DNA from: Gamarada debralockiae
Taxonomy: Eukaryota; Ascomycota; Leotiomycetes; Helotiales; Hyphodiscaceae
DNA: 64,000 bases
Reading direction: 5' to 3'
NCBI GenBank assembly: GCA_002803225.1
Contig: NXFV01002016.1
Location: 1 to 64,000, forward strand
In this document: in pieces, positions 33,534 to 46,252 of the stretch
Layout of the letters: the number at the start of each line of letters is the position of its first letter
Position numbering within the stretch: the first letter of the stretch is position 1
Program-made: the position numbers and the translations under genes
The notes under the pieces: generated by a model
Databases searched by the model: none
What the model was told of the DNA's origin: nothing
Seen by the model: the letters and a program-made list of their open reading frames with translations, nothing else

Positions 33534-34900
33534 AGAGTGCTACTGCTGTAGACAGAGAACAAGAGCAAGCACGTCCTGAGTTGAGTCTCGACTGCTTGAT
33601 CTTTCTTCCGGCTTCCATCGTTTACTCTTCTTCCGCAATTGGAGGAGGAATTGACCGAAGAGTCTCTTTGAACCCCTGAATGTCCAGAAAGGATTGAACG
33701 ATCAGCGAAGGTTTCTCATTTTATCGCTATTGAATTGTCAGGGTCTTGCAACTGTACCATACACACCAGCTCTTGGACACTATCTACTTAAGTTACCCAA
33801 CTATAACCTTTGCCCCCATCTTCTACCCTCAACAACAAACGCAAACCTCTGCGAAGTTCTTTACCTCCTACTAGGCCTGCAAGAAAGTAAAATATATCCT
33901 GTTGTGCATCGCTCATCAATCTTGAACTGTCCTTTGTCTTCTGGATCATTTCACGAACACAACTTTGAAGTCATCTCCGCCTCCACCGTCAACTTACGAG
34001 CAAGGCGAGAATATCGCCGCGATCAAGACATTGGTCAAGTCTTGAATCCTACCCACAAATACGCTCATGCTTCCCGCACCTCAGTCGCCCCAAAGCCGGA
34101 GCACAACATCGCGCTTTATGTTTCCATTTAGCTCTTTATGTTCCCCTTTAGTTCACCGTCACCTTCCAAGACCTCCCAATCTCCCCCAACCCAGTCACCT
34201 CTCCAAACATTCCCCAAAATCCAAACCCGGAGACGCTCCCTATTGGCAAAAAACCCTTCAACTATCTTGTCACAAAGAACCGGCGAAACGAGCCTCTTCT
34301 AAATGATCGCGACAGAATAGCCTTACGACAGTCAACCTTCGATTCGGCTACGACTGTCAGAGCTCTCTATGGCTTTGTCAAGAGGTTTGCATTGGGGTGG
34401 CCTTAACAGACAGTCCCTTCACTAGACGAGACGAAACCATTCCCTGATTCCCTATATATACTCAGCTCCTCCGGCCCTCCAACGAAAGCATCAAACAACA
34501 AGCAGAGGAATTCTCGGTGGTGTGGTTGGTTGTGGTTGTCCTGGCTTGCGTCCGTATTACCAACCTGCTTTATTATGTGCTGTTTGCTTCACAGAAGATG
34601 ATTTTTTCAACTGTAGGGAACTTACAACATCATTTGTAGTTGGATGCCCCGAAAGAAGGAAGGGCCCCGACAACGAGGTAAGACACGACTACGAAAGGTC
34701 TCCTCACACATAGACGTGGCGCTTGCGCCGTTGATAGACTAGCATTTCATCCGATCTTCCCAGCAGCTCAATGTCTCTCAGCTCTTGAAACAGACGAGTT
34801 GGTGATAAATTCCCTTCATGGTATCATAACTGCAATTCCTCCACACCGTAACTTAACGCCACCAACCCAAATACCGTTTTAAATTCAAACGTGCCTTCCC
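33534..34900. other. intergenic, no gene seen
   Basis: 1.37 kb between convergent ends of the ligase and the next leftward gene. A 145-codon frame at 33694-34131 (+) has no domain and a random-looking composition. A CTATATATA box at 34451-34459 is followed by CAACAA-rich sequence, so a non-coding or very short transcript is possible but unsupported. Confidence 0.4.
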
Positions 34901-35923
34901 TTACTTCTTCTCTTCAAAATAAAACTGCCCCAACCCAGCCTCATCAGGACTTCCCAACGGCGGCTTCCTCCCTTCCCCGTCATCAAGCCTATCTCTCAGA
35001 ATTCTCTCCGCAGCCTGCACACCATCTCCTGATGCCCTAGTACTGGCGCCAACTCCACCTCGGGCAGCCGTATCCACATACCCACTAGCAGGTTCATCCG
35101 CAGCCAACCCATCAATCATCCTCGCCTCCCGTCTCTGCTCCGCCGTCGCAGTCGTGCTGGCACTCAGCGGTGTCCCAGGCGTTCCCGCACCACCACCTTG
35201 CTGCAAAAGACTTGCCCTTGGCACCAAGTTGCTCCTGCTATACGTCGGTCCAGACACCGTAGATCCTGCACCCTCTCCAAACCCAACAAGAGAAGTATCA
35301 TCACTCATGCCATCACCGTCAACATCCTCGTCCACCGCCGAAGCAGAGAAGCGATCAGAGTCGCGGTAATTCGTGTCCATACTCATCTGATCCGCCTCCC
35401 TCTCATCATCATCCGCATCCGTCTGTCCCTTCGCGCTCCCACTCGCCCACGTCGTCGTCCTACCCCCAATGCTTCCCGTAGCAGATGCCGATCCTACAGT
35501 CGACATCTTGGTCGTGTACACCGGATTCCCATTCGCGTCGAAATATCCCGGAATTTGCCCTGTGGCAGCACCGCCTGCTGGACCAGCAGCATTGGGATTC
35601 GGTGGGCGGACGGTGGACACTCGTTCGAGGCCGGCGAGACGCGAGATGCGATCTGCGCGCTCGGCTTCGAGGGTGTTGGAGGAGGAAGTGTGGTGGTGGC
35701 CGTGGCCGGTGTTGGGGAAGGCGCTGCCGCGGTGGCCGTCTTTGATTGCGGTTGTGGAGAGGGCGGAGAGGGAGGTTGTTGTTGAATTTGGTGTGCCACT
35801 TTGGTGGTCAGCTTGGTATCTTTGTAGTGAATACGAGGAAAGGGGGAGAGCTCACGGTGCTTCTGTTGGCGTGTCTGGGTTTGAGGGAGGGTCGGGCATG
35901 TCAATCAGAGTTGGAGTGTCCAT
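34901..35923 (-). CDS. conserved fungal protein of unknown function, low complexity
   Basis: Two exons (35923-35856 and 35798-34901) over a 57-bp intron (GTGAGC, AAGCTGACC branch site, AAAG) give 321 residues. The protein is rich in Ser, Thr, Gly and Asp and looks largely disordered. A short basic helix (LEAERADRISRLAGLERV), a GYFDANGNPVY segment, an acidic stretch and a C-terminal LGQFYFEEKK are the parts that look conserved. No known domain, signal peptide or membrane segment. It resembles hypothetical proteins found across Pezizomycotina. The spliced start gives a better N-terminus than the internal Met-free frame. Confidence 0.75.
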
Positions 35924-36654
35924 TGTGATTTATTGTGGTTGGTTGTTTTGTAGTTTGTTGAAGTTCCTTTGGTATGGTTGTGAAGAGGTCGTGAGGAAGA
36001 TGTATCGTGGTGGGGCTGTTTTGTAGTTCTTTGGCAGGCTGTAAGGTTTCAAATATCGTTCAGGTACAACAACGTCTTCGAGATACGACTTTGCGGATCG
36101 CTTTTCGATTCCCTTGGGCACAATAACGATTTCGAGGTACTGGACTTCTGGTATTTAAATGTTGTAACTCGGATTGCTCTTTGTTGGCTTTTGATGCTCT
36201 TGATGCATGCTCTGCCTCTCAGGGACAACTTAGGAGCCGTCTAAAATGACGTAGGCCCGGCTCTTTAGCGGTCCCCACATTCTCGAGATCTGCCCCTTGG
36301 GCAAGAGGACACGGAGAATGAAGGATATCTCGGTCAATAGGTCTGAAAAGTATTCATTCAGTAGACAAAGCTTGAATTGATTTGCAAGCAATGCAGTGCA
36401 GTTGCAATGAAAACTCTATAATTATACACATACATTTTTGCCAGTGAATGCACCTGAAGTGCTACTGGGCGGATTGTCTATGTGGTGCAAAGTAGCACGG
36501 CCATAAACTCCATGCTCTGTCCTATTGATCAATTGAAACGCCAGTGTCATAAAGCCACCGTTTCGGGAATACCAACACACAATACACGCCACAGTCGATA
36601 CGCCATTGCAGAATGTCCATTTTCCAAGCCAATTATCATCTTACTCTCTCAAAA
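35924..36654. other. intergenic, no gene seen
   Basis: 730 bases holding the promoter of the low-complexity protein gene (leftward) and the 3' end of the next leftward gene. AT-rich near 36340-36440. No gene. Confidence 0.5.
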
Positions 36655-39450
36655 TCATAGCCCAGCGGTAACAGCATTGCCATTAACTTGCGACTTAGAT
36701 GGAGATCCCATCGCTCCTGCCTGTGCAGCATTTCTCGCCATCTGCTGCAGGCCTTGTTGCTGCGCTAGTTGTGCTCGTTGACGTTCCATCATGCTTGACT
36801 GTTGCTCTGTCGTCATGAATGTGCTATAGTTGGTGGGGCCTAGTTGCTGTTGTTGTGGTGGATGCTGCGGTTGATGAGATGGGGCAGATCCTCCATTCAT
36901 CATTTGTGGTGCCACCGGATTTTGCAGATATGGTCTGCGTTCCTGTGTCATGGAAGCGGTGGGTGTTGCATATGCAGGTCGAGGCTGTGCCTGGTTATAC
37001 GCGGGTTGGGGACTGTGCATAGGCTTCTGCGGTGAAACTTGACGCGCTGCATTGACACCATTGCCATATCGGTAATCCATCCCGTTCTGAGCGGGGGCTT
37101 GCTGGGGATACGAAGGCTGCTGACCTGCATAACGTGGATTCATAGCAGCCGGGGGAGCAGATTGTGGTGCCACTTGATAAGGTTGCCCAGCAGGGCGGTT
37201 GTAGTTCGGGTGAGGGGCTTGCTGGTATTGTGGCTGTGGAGTGTAGGGTTGTTGTGGTCTAGGAGCTGCTTGTTGGTAATTCGGGGTGCCGTAAGAATTC
37301 GGACGATAAGGCGCGCCAGCAGTAGGTCGCTGAGATGGGTAAGGGACTTGAGCTGTCGCAGGAGGTCGTTGCAAATTATTTTGCGGTGGCCGAATAGGTG
37401 TCTGTGCCTGAGTATAGTACTGATGTTGAGGTGGAGCTGCGGGTCGTGGAGCTGCATACTGGTTGCCATATAAGGCAGAGGAGCTGGCGCGATGTTGTGG
37501 CGGTTGAACTGGACGTGAAGCAGAAGCTCCATTGAAAGCCAGTGCTTTAGCTCGAGCCGACGCCTCGTCTTCTTCCATGACTCCTTTGTGGTCATCCATA
37601 CGAATCTCCATCTTAGTGCTGATAGCGAGTTCGGCAAGCTGATCGGAGTCTAGTTTAGCGACAGCGTAAGGTGGCAGACTTGCAATCATCAACGTTAATT
37701 GAGATTTGAGAATTTCGTATATGGATATCTCGGGTTCGCTTGGCTTTGAGGGCGTGCCGAGAGATGTTGTGTCCGAGGTACTCAGAAGGCCACCTGCACG
37801 GCCTGACGAATTTAGGTTCAAATGGCGGTTTCGCTGATGAGAATTCAATGTCCGCAAAAGATCCGAGATTTCTTCAAGGACTTCATCGACATCTTTCTCG
37901 TCAGCGGCTTTCTCCACGACTCTATCCAAATTCGGATCGATAGCTCCCTCGTAGATCTCTATAGCTTCCCTGAACTTCTCCTCTTCATCAACATCGTCAG
38001 CCATAGGTGGATCCGTACTGTCGACGTCGGGAACCACGACATCTTCCAATTTGTTTGAATTTTGCACAAGGCGCTCAAAACTCTTCTCTCCAATGTGCTG
38101 CCACCAGATCCGGTCCATCATCCCTCCAGGCACAATTGCCGCTGCGTCATCCTTGGTAGGGGCGAAGCCAGAGTATGCACTTCGAAATAGAGCGTCCAAC
38201 TTAGCAGCTTCTGATTCCGTCGAGTCGGCATCCAATTGAGGAGCTCTGCTTCCACCAAGACTCAAGGCCCTGTCTCGTTGCTTTCTCTTGGTGCCTGGCA
38301 ATGGAGAAGCATTGCTGTAGTCGAGCCACTGGCCAGTCGATATGGACTGTTTGAAGTAGCTCCCACTTCTTGGATGGGGATCTGCTGCAGCCGGTTGATA
38401 CCAACCCACGGTAAGTGATCGGGTAGTTGCGATCTTGGAAGGCTTCGGTGGTTGAAGTTGAGGGACAGTAGGTGGAGTCGGAAACAATTCGCCTAGTGTT
38501 GGCACACGCTTTCTGTCGTCGGTCAAGCCCGTAGATTGAATAGGCATAATCTGAGTGGTTGTGATACCATTAGGAAGCCCGGCTTCTCGAAGCGTTTGCA
38601 CAATGTCCTTCGTCTCTCCATTTACTTTTGTAGGCAGCTGGAGACTGGAAAAGAGTTGCTTCGGCTGGGGTGCGTTTCCATAGAGTGTGAGGACAAGTTT
38701 GTTTTCGCCTGAGCTCGCATTGACATTTGCGAAAGTATTCGATCCGTCACCTCCGTTTGCCATATGGCCCGCCGTATTCGTTCCAGCTGATTCACCTGAC
38801 ATCGTCTTTTCCCCCTTGACTTTCTTCTCCCGTTGAACCAGCTCATGTGCCCTCTTCTTGAAAGCTGTAATCTTCAAAGACGTTTCTGTCTGCGACGGTG
38901 AAGGTGGGGCAAACTGGTTTGCGCCCTTTGGCAATTGCAGCTTTTCTGTGATATCAGACACGGCCAAGTCGATGTCTTCAAGGACTTCTTCAACAGTATA
39001 GTATGAATTCGATGACTGTCGCGTCAGGATGGTAGTAGGTTCAGGGCTGCCTTCGGCTTTGTGTCTCTTTGCTTGAGGTTCATCAGATGAAGAGCGTTCG
39101 GGGAGGGATCGTTTTAGGATTGAGGGAGTGGTATCGTGGCTAGATTCGACATCAGCAATTGTTGGTATTATGCGCGGTGAAGTGGTGAGATGATAAGGTG
39201 AAAAGTGTGACGTAACACCCAAAATCACTTACGTTTTGAGGACATCAATCAAATCTCTAATCAGAGCTTGGGAGTCTTCCGATGTTGGTGGTGGTGCTGA
39301 TGCAGCAGCACTATTTGAGTCGCTGATGCCATTTATGTGGTTCTGAGCCTCAATACTGTCGTCGCGTTTTCGCTTTGCCGAGAGTGTGATGGAGGAATTC
39401 GCAGAGTCTGAGTGCGACGGAGGACTCAGAACCCCGTTGACGGAAGCCAT
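36655..39450 (-). CDS. large conserved fungal nuclear protein, Gln/Pro-rich C-terminus, function unknown
   Basis: Two exons (39450-39233, 39139-36655) across a 93-bp intron (GTAAGT, TTGCTGATG branch site, CTAG) give 900 residues. The first part is disordered with KRKR and KRHK basic patches. A conserved middle follows, with SLTVGWYQPAAADPHPRSGS, RSAYSGFAPTKDDAA and IWWQHIGEKSFERL segments and helical blocks up to about residue 600. The last 300 residues are Gln/Pro/Tyr/Ala-rich, as in transcriptional coactivators. This looks like a nuclear, possibly chromatin- or transcription-linked protein, but no named family is recognised with confidence. No catalytic motif. Confidence 0.8.
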
Positions 39451-40015
39451 CACGAGGTCTGCTGTCGGTCGCGATAGAGACTTTGACGTATGAATTCGCG
39501 CTTCGTCGCGAGTCGCGATGAGGGTAGCGAGCGTAATGTGTGTGCCCGACAAGAAAGGGCCTGCAAGCCGGAGCGGTCGAAGATTTGTTCGCAACTGTGT
39601 ATTTTAATTGTTGACAAATCAAAACATACGATCAGGTGCAACAGAATTCATAAGACAAAAGAAGAGCAAATGAATCCTCTTCCGCTTTTGCTTGGGCCGT
39701 GGTGAAATTGTTCCACTTCACGAATTGAAGCAGAACACAAAATGGAGCTAAACCTTTAGCGTCTCGCTTAGTCATCCAACCCCAGCCAACGCGCAAACGG
39801 AGCTTGAGGATTTTCCAGCAGCCTTATATCCAGCTTGTTTCTTCAGACAATTGGGGTAATTGGGCCTGTTCTCATTGCATTTCTAATTTTGGTCACCCAT
39901 TTGTCCCAATGGATCCTTAATTCCCATTTAGTCAACCAATAAAATACCATCCATCCACCATTGCCTCCTCCTCATCACCTCTAGACTTTGAAGAGCGTCT
40001 GGACACAATGAACGA
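39451..40015. promoter_or_regulatory. divergent promoter region
   Basis: 565 bp between the starts of the Gln/Pro-rich protein (leftward) and the PPR-like mitochondrial protein (rightward). CCAAT-type boxes occur (for example around 39936-39940, ACCAAT). Nothing more specific is supported. Confidence 0.3.
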
Positions 40016-43000
40016 ATGCAATCACCGCGCTTCTATTTCTCGAGATTGGGCACTGCCTTCTTACGGACGTCTGGCAGCTCCTTCAGACTTTGCAATGCCC
40101 CCGTGGTAAATTAATCATTCTCTAACATATTTCCAGGTTCCCTATTGCTAATATCTTATCTTGCAGTTTTCTTTCCCCGGCCCTGCTCTCAACACCCGCG
40201 GATACTGGAGCAAGGACCAACTAATCGCGGCCAACAATGACAGAACAAGAAGGGAGGAGGAAGCAAAGCCGTCGGTCAATAGGGCATTAAAGATTCGAAA
40301 TCTTCGTTCCTCGGGAGGCGGGAGGCCAGAGCCCAGCCATCAGAAGCCAAGCCATTCTGAAATTCCAGAGAACAGCCCAAAAGATGTTTCCTCAAATTTG
40401 GATACTCCGGTCATCGCCAGAAGAACCAGGGCAAGGCCGGGAAAAGAGACGGCCGCGCAAGCGAGGTGGCTCGCAGAGAAGATGGAAAAAATCCAAAACG
40501 AAAAGAGCATAACAGAGGAGCTAGCAGACGGTGCCCAAGCTCCATCGAAATATTCCGGACAAGATCATAGTGCCACGATGACGGCGAGAAATGTCGGGAT
40601 ACCGAGGATTTTAAGCTGGAAAAGAAGAAATAAGGTCAAAAGGCAGAGAGCCGGAAGACAAAAGGTCAGAAAACAGCTGCAAATCTGGAGGCAGTTTGAA
40701 ACGGTTGAGCAACAACTAGAATTGGTCGAAATACGAATAGAAGCCTGGAAACAGCTGGCCATGGTCGAGAAACTACTAAGACTTGTCGGAAGTCTGGTAG
40801 GGATGACCGAAAGACGAATAGAGGCCTGGAGACAGCTCGATCTGGTTGAAAACCAATTGGCGATTGTCGGAAAGCAGCTAGAGACAGCCGGGAGGCGGAT
40901 AGAAGTTGCGAAACAGCTGCATATAGTCGAGCGAGAACTACTAACGGTCGAAAGACAGCTGGAAATAGTCGGGAGAGGGATAGAAGCTTGGAGACAACTG
41001 GACATAACCAAAAAACTGATAGAAAAGGCCACAACGCAGAACCAATTCCCCCAGAGACGTAACCGAAGGCCTCTTTCAACACCGCGAGGCATTCTCGCTC
41101 GATGGTTGGATACAGAAGATGTTTCCGAACGAGAGCAGTACTGGTTGAAGAATAGGGGCTACCATCCGCGGTCATCGCTACCCCTAATACTGGTGGTCTA
41201 CCTTCGCCGGTCTGCGAACCCAAACGTATGTTATTGTGTATCTGAGATTGCAGCCCATACTGACTCGGCTCAGATCACTCTGGATGAAGTTGACCAGTCC
41301 TTCCTCGAAAGATCGACAGCAACCCTTCAACGCAGGGGTTTAACCGAGGCAGACATCGCGGAGTGGGTTTGGATTGTCTCGGCCCAGGACACAGAAGCGA
41401 TGATTGAACGTTTCACTTCCTCACCGTCAAAGAAACCTCCCTTTCTTCTATTGGAGATGCTTAGGAGAGATATTCCAGACGTCCGGTCCTTGAAATTATT
41501 GTTGATCTACTCATGGGAACTACTGGGGAAAAATTCACGGCCCGGTCTGATGACAAAAACCGAAGTCGAAATTGATTCTGTTATTCCGTGGTCAGATATG
41601 ACCCCATTATACGAAAATCACCTTGTCCCATCTATTCAGCATCTTGGATGGAAGTCTAACTCGTTCTTTGCCATTTTCCGGCGCCTACTGTACCAGGCGC
41701 GTCGTATCTGGCCTCCGGCAATCGTCAGCATATCGCACATGGTAGCACCATTCATGCATCTACACTTGGGCAGTGGCTCTGGCGAACTCATGAAATTGGA
41801 TAATCGAACATACGCGCGACTATGCAAGCTCTTTAATCAAATGTTACGTGTGTTGGCACTACCAGCATCGATAAATCCATTGAAATCCATGGTTCACAAT
41901 TGGCAAGCTCAGCGAGTTCTTTTGGAAATGACCACTCATTTCGAGCCGCGCCTCCTACTTGATCGAAATAGTTATCGCGCCGTAGCTCAAGTCCTGGCCG
42001 CTTCAAAGAAATCAGAAAGAGAATCAAGGGCGGCTAGTCTTCGTACAAGGAGTTGGCCTCCATGGAGAGTTGAGCAGGACGGGATGGATGCTCAAAGATT
42101 GCCAGAAGACGATTTGAGCAGAGTTGTCGCAACCGCCATGCAAGCGAAGGAATCTGGATACAGTGAGGGTGTACGGGATCGCACTCTGAGGGTTCTCGGC
42201 GGCCAAGAACCTGACGGAACACCCACAATTCCAACTCGAAAGTTACTCAAATTCAGATCTAGGAGATCCAGGTTGTCTGGCCCTTCATTGCAAGGTGACC
42301 CGGAGGCACAGGTCTGGACTGCAAGAATCGAGTCGACCCGTGATGTTCAGGAAGCTTGGAGTGCTTTCATCGGCTACCAAGAGCAAGGCCGCCAACCGAC
42401 CATGGCGATGTACTTTGCAATGATCACAAAACTCCAGTTTGAAGCCTCACGATCCGGTCGAACGCTCCAACATAAATCATCGCCAGGTGATGGGAAAGAA
42501 GTTCTCCCACCGTCGAATGATAACTTTAGCAGCTTCTATCAGTCGCGCCTTCAGCCGCCAACTATTGGCGAACTCTATAGGCAAATGAGACATGCGGGAA
42601 TACGACCATCGGGAAGGTTTCTGACTTTCCTTGTTCAGCACGCCAGAAACCCAAATGAGGGGATAAAATTCCTTCATGACGGTCGATTAAACCGCCGAGC
42701 AGTGGCTTTTCTCAAAGGTTTTAATACCATAAATCCAGTGGTCTTGAAACACGTTCCCGAACCTACGTTTGCTGCTTTTATCGGCCTTCTATGCCGCTCA
42801 GCTCCTCGCATCATTCCTCCTACCATAAGCTCGACGCATCGGCACGAAAAAGCCGAGGCAGACAATCCGGGAAATCCTACGGAGGATCGCGCCCCTGAGG
42901 CAAATGGATGGAAAATACTTGAATTGGGGCACAAACACCTGAATCAACATCGTCTCAACCCGTTGCTCCACTGCGCCGACCTTCTTAAGATAAGTCAGAC

Positions 43001-43670
43001 ACGCTTTCGGCCGGCATGGTATGCACTTTTCAGCGGTCTTGCACGACGTGGCGTAATCGTGGATCGTTCTCTCATTGGCGATCCTAAGAATGACATTGTG
43101 GCATGGAAGGTCTTAGTTGCTGCCGTAAACGATTTCCACGACTGCGGGCTTGAGTTGGATCCACGGGGATTTCTGATTCTCTGCATTGGGTTTGAGAAGG
43201 CACTTCTAGCTTCCTTCAAAGTCCCCGAAGAGGAAAGAGACGACATCCTTGGGAAATCCCAAATACGCATCGTTGTGGACGAGTTCATCAAGCTGTCAGA
43301 GGTCAACGAGACCTCACATCCAACAATCCCAAAATTTCTGCACCCCATCGAGGGTGTTCATCTACACGCATACGTGCGTGTATTGGGCCTGAATGAGGAT
43401 TATGACGGCTTGATGAATGTTCTCCAATGGATGGTAAAGAACCATACCGAGTTGGATGAGATTGCGATGCAATCCCAGAACGGATCGAAGCTCATTAGAC
43501 GAACGATCATTGCCATGAAAGTGTTCTTCGGACGGACGGAACGTGAGTCTGAAGCTGAGGATCTTGTGAATAGTGTGAAGAACTGGGATGGATGGCCACG
43601 GGACTCTGAGGCGCAGAATTATATTGATCGTGGGTCGGGATGGGCGGATGGCAATGAGACGGAGCCTTGA
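40016..43670 (+). CDS. large mitochondrial PPR-like protein with internal coiled-coil repeats
   Basis: A 90-bp first exon (40016-40105) encodes an ideal mitochondrial presequence (MQSPRFYFSRLGTAFLRTSG). A 61-bp intron (GTAAAT...GCAG) leads to the 3.5-kb second exon (40167-43670), for 1197 residues in all. After a charged region, residues about 220-317 consist of 27-residue heptad-like repeats. The remainder is helical with paired-helix units typical of fungal PPR-like RNA-processing factors (for example RPAWYALFSGLARRGVIVD, and the PTIGELYRQMRHAGIRPSG unit). A role in mitochondrial RNA or translation is inferred. Starting at the second exon alone would lose the targeting peptide. Confidence 0.8.
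40734..41026 (+). repeat. in-frame 81-bp tandem repeat within the PPR-like gene
   Basis: Three full 27-residue units beginning RIEAWKQL, RIEAWRQL and RIEVAKQL, each ending in an [EGR]R pair, plus a partial fourth (GIEAWRQL). Inside the units a shorter period of about seven residues (QLxxVE) recurs. The repeats are diverged at the DNA level, so not very recent. Confidence 0.8.
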
Positions 43671-43848
43671 TGCTAGTTTTATAGTATATTGTCCATATGG
43701 GTACCATTGTGCCATACAGCTGTACAATCTTGTATGTATGATGTAGAGCAAATTGTAAACGAACGCCAATCACCACCACATCCCTAGATTCCAAACAAAT
43801 GCTCAATGCTCCTCTTCTAACTTCCCAATCGATCCCCAACCCAACATC

Positions 43849-44798
43849 TCAAGCAGCCTTCCACCTAACCTTCCCCACCCACCCCGCAAACCTCACCACA
43901 TCCTCCCTTCTAAGCAACCTCTCCACACTATAAAACTCCCTCGCCAACTCCTCGTTGGTCGCAACCCTATGTACGAAAGAATGACAAGCCCTACACAACC
44001 AAGCCACATTCTCCAACTGATCTGCGAACATCGGGGAGTCAGTATATACTTCATTGGGAAGGACTTTGGAGTACTACTCCTGAGACATGATTTAAGAGTA
44101 AAACTCATGAAACAATCCTAAATAGGAAAATCCCCCCCCCCCCCGATGACCTACCCTCAGTATGCCATCCCCTTTTCAAAACCTTCGCATGCACAGCCCT
44201 CGGTATCACATGATGGTACGTCAAGGGGATCCAGGAACGCTCGCAGATCTCGCATCCGGTGGCTAGACATTTGGTGAGGGAAGGGGGAAGGGGAGGGGTG
44301 AGGATGGTGGTCAGGTAGGAGGAGAGGATTGGGAGAAGGAATTCTGACGGTGTGCGGTGCGAGGGGAGAAAGCCGTAGGTGGACAAGCTTTCGCCAATGG
44401 TGGGGGAAAGAGCGTTGAGGGTTTGGGTGAATGTTAGGGGGGATGGCGGGTTGGTGTAGATGGCCTGGAGGGAGGGGGTGTTGAGCCAGATGGAGTAGGT
44501 AAGGGTCCGCAGCTCAGTGGGGAGGGCTTCAAAAATCTCGGTTGCGAGGTACTGTCTGCTTTGTTAGTTCCTCAAATCAGAATGGTAAGAAGCTGGAACA
44601 GACATCTATGAACTCAGCTAGATCATCTGCATCACTGGTCTTAACTTCCTCGACAACGATGGGCTTGATAGCTGTCTTTCGTCCGGATTTGTTGCGAGCT
44701 TTTTTGATCCTGGAGGGAGTTTCGGTGGTTTTCTCGATTAGGGGGGTTGAGAGACAATCTCGGAAGAGTTGGAAATTGGAGGTTTCGAGTTCCTCCAT
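43849..44798 (-). CDS. HNH-type nuclease-like protein
   Basis: Three exons (44798-44604, 44551-44155, 44021-43849) with introns of 52 and 133 bp give 254 residues. The C-terminal part carries an HNH module: CEICE (first Cys pair), TYHHVIPRAVH (His), and LENVAWLCRACHSFVH (second Cys pair and His) assembled across the second intron. The N-terminal half is helical with a basic KKARNKSGRK patch. Related proteins in fungi are annotated simply as HNH domain proteins, possibly in DNA repair. The second intron contains a run of 13 C on the plus strand (44132-44144). It is convergent with the PPR-like gene (178 bp) and divergent from the dehalogenase. Confidence 0.82.
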
Positions 44799-45070
44799 TG
44801 TGGACTGCTAAACAGTAGAGATAAGTTTTTTTTGGATTGATGGACGTAACGTTGCCCAATCGAGAAAACGTAGATGTTGTGTAGCTCTGGGGATGACCCG
44901 AGCTTACCCCGCGTGCGTCATTAGCGCTACCCTTCTTCTTCTTCCATAATAGTTGATCTACTTTAAGTCCGTAAACAGCCTTCATCTCTGTCTTTCTGCA
45001 ATCTCTCTATTCGCCTAAGCCTCAAGACCAAACTTTGGTTCGATTTTACTTATTTGTACTAAACGTCATC

Positions 45071-45921
45071 ATGGCTTCGACCAGCAAACCCACAATAGCA
45101 TTCGACCTGTACGGCACTCTGCTGTCAACAGAAAGCATAGCCAAAGAGCTAGCTTCCCATTTCGGAGAGGAAAAGGCCAATTCTATAGCAGGGCTATGGC
45201 GACGTTTTCAACTCGAGTATACATGGCGCATGAATTCCATGTGTGAGTCCTCACCCCGACTTTACCCCTCTATTCTAACCATTGAACAGCATTATACAAA
45301 CCCTTCTCAGACATCACAAACGCGTCTCTAAGACATGCTTTGGATGAATCAGGAGTCTCTTTATCGGATGAAGACATCAAGAAGTTAATGAAAGCATACG
45401 ACTCCCTCGACACCTTCCCCGATGTCCCACCAGCGCTCAAATCCCTGGCTTCGGATCCGAACATCGACGCCTATGTATTCTCCAACGGGACTGACGCAAT
45501 GGTTTCATCTTCCGTCAACCAATCACCATCTCTTTCCTCCCATGCGTCAGCATTCAAAGGTCTCGTCACAGTCCAAGAAATTGAGGTCTATAAACCTGAT
45601 CCGAAAGTTTATCAGTACCTTGCGAGGAAGGTGGGGAAGACGACGAGTAAGGAGGATATGGGCACCATTTGGTTGGTTAGTGGCAATCCGTTTGATGTTG
45701 TTGGTGCCAGAGCCGCAGGACTGCAGGCTGCGTGGGTGGATCGCGCGCGCGGTCATCATGGAAAGGGAGGGTGGACAGACAAGTTGGGGGAGTTGGCGAG
45801 TGGCGGACCGACCATTGTAGTTAAGGGTGTCGAGGAAGCGTTGGATGCTATTCGGAAGTGGACAGAGAAGAAGAGTGGCGCGGGTCAAAATAAGGAGGCT
45901 GCTGCTATGGGGCCAGGGTGA
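45071..45921 (+). CDS. HAD-superfamily (S)-2-haloacid dehalogenase-like hydrolase
   Basis: Two exons (45071-45242, 45290-45921) over a 47-bp intron (GTGAGT...ACAG) encode 267 residues. HAD motif I FDLYGTL supplies the nucleophilic Asp (residue 11). Motif II is SNGTD, motif III the Lys in YKPDPKVYQ, and motif IV is in SGNPFDVVGARAAG. The order and DLYGTL form match type II haloacid dehalogenases, though many fungal members act on other small substrates. An upstream in-frame extension exists, but Met at 45071 has the better context. Probably cytosolic. Confidence 0.92.
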
Positions 45922-46252
45922 ATGAAACCATGGTTGAATTGAGATAAAAATACGAGGTCAGAAATATACCTGTTCATTCAATTCTTTTCGGTGACTAGGC
46001 CATGGAAGGAAGTGGCATACGAGATATTAATAACTAGACACAATCGAGGAATTGGAGAGACCCGGAGACCCGACTTCAATGGATCCTCTCTTTCCCGATA
46101 TCCTCAATATTGACAGCAGAAATTAAAAGAGTAATTCGACAATAATGGCTGCAATAGTTCCATCGATCTGACTTAATATCGTTCATATGAAGACAGCGAT
46201 TGATACCTTATGTGCCGATTTCTACGGGACATTACATCAATCCCCTAAACGG
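45922..46252. other. convergent intergenic, no gene seen
   Basis: 330 AT-rich bases between the 3' ends of the dehalogenase and the SDR pseudogene. No feature. Confidence 0.5.

Noticed and set aside
33694..34131. 145-codon plus-strand frame after the ligase
   Set aside because: No domain, random composition, no splice context; treated as non-coding.
40565..41223. Leftward frames of 175 and 185 codons over the PPR-like gene's repeats
   Set aside because: Antisense of the 81-bp repeats; the plus frame has the presequence, splice site and full length.
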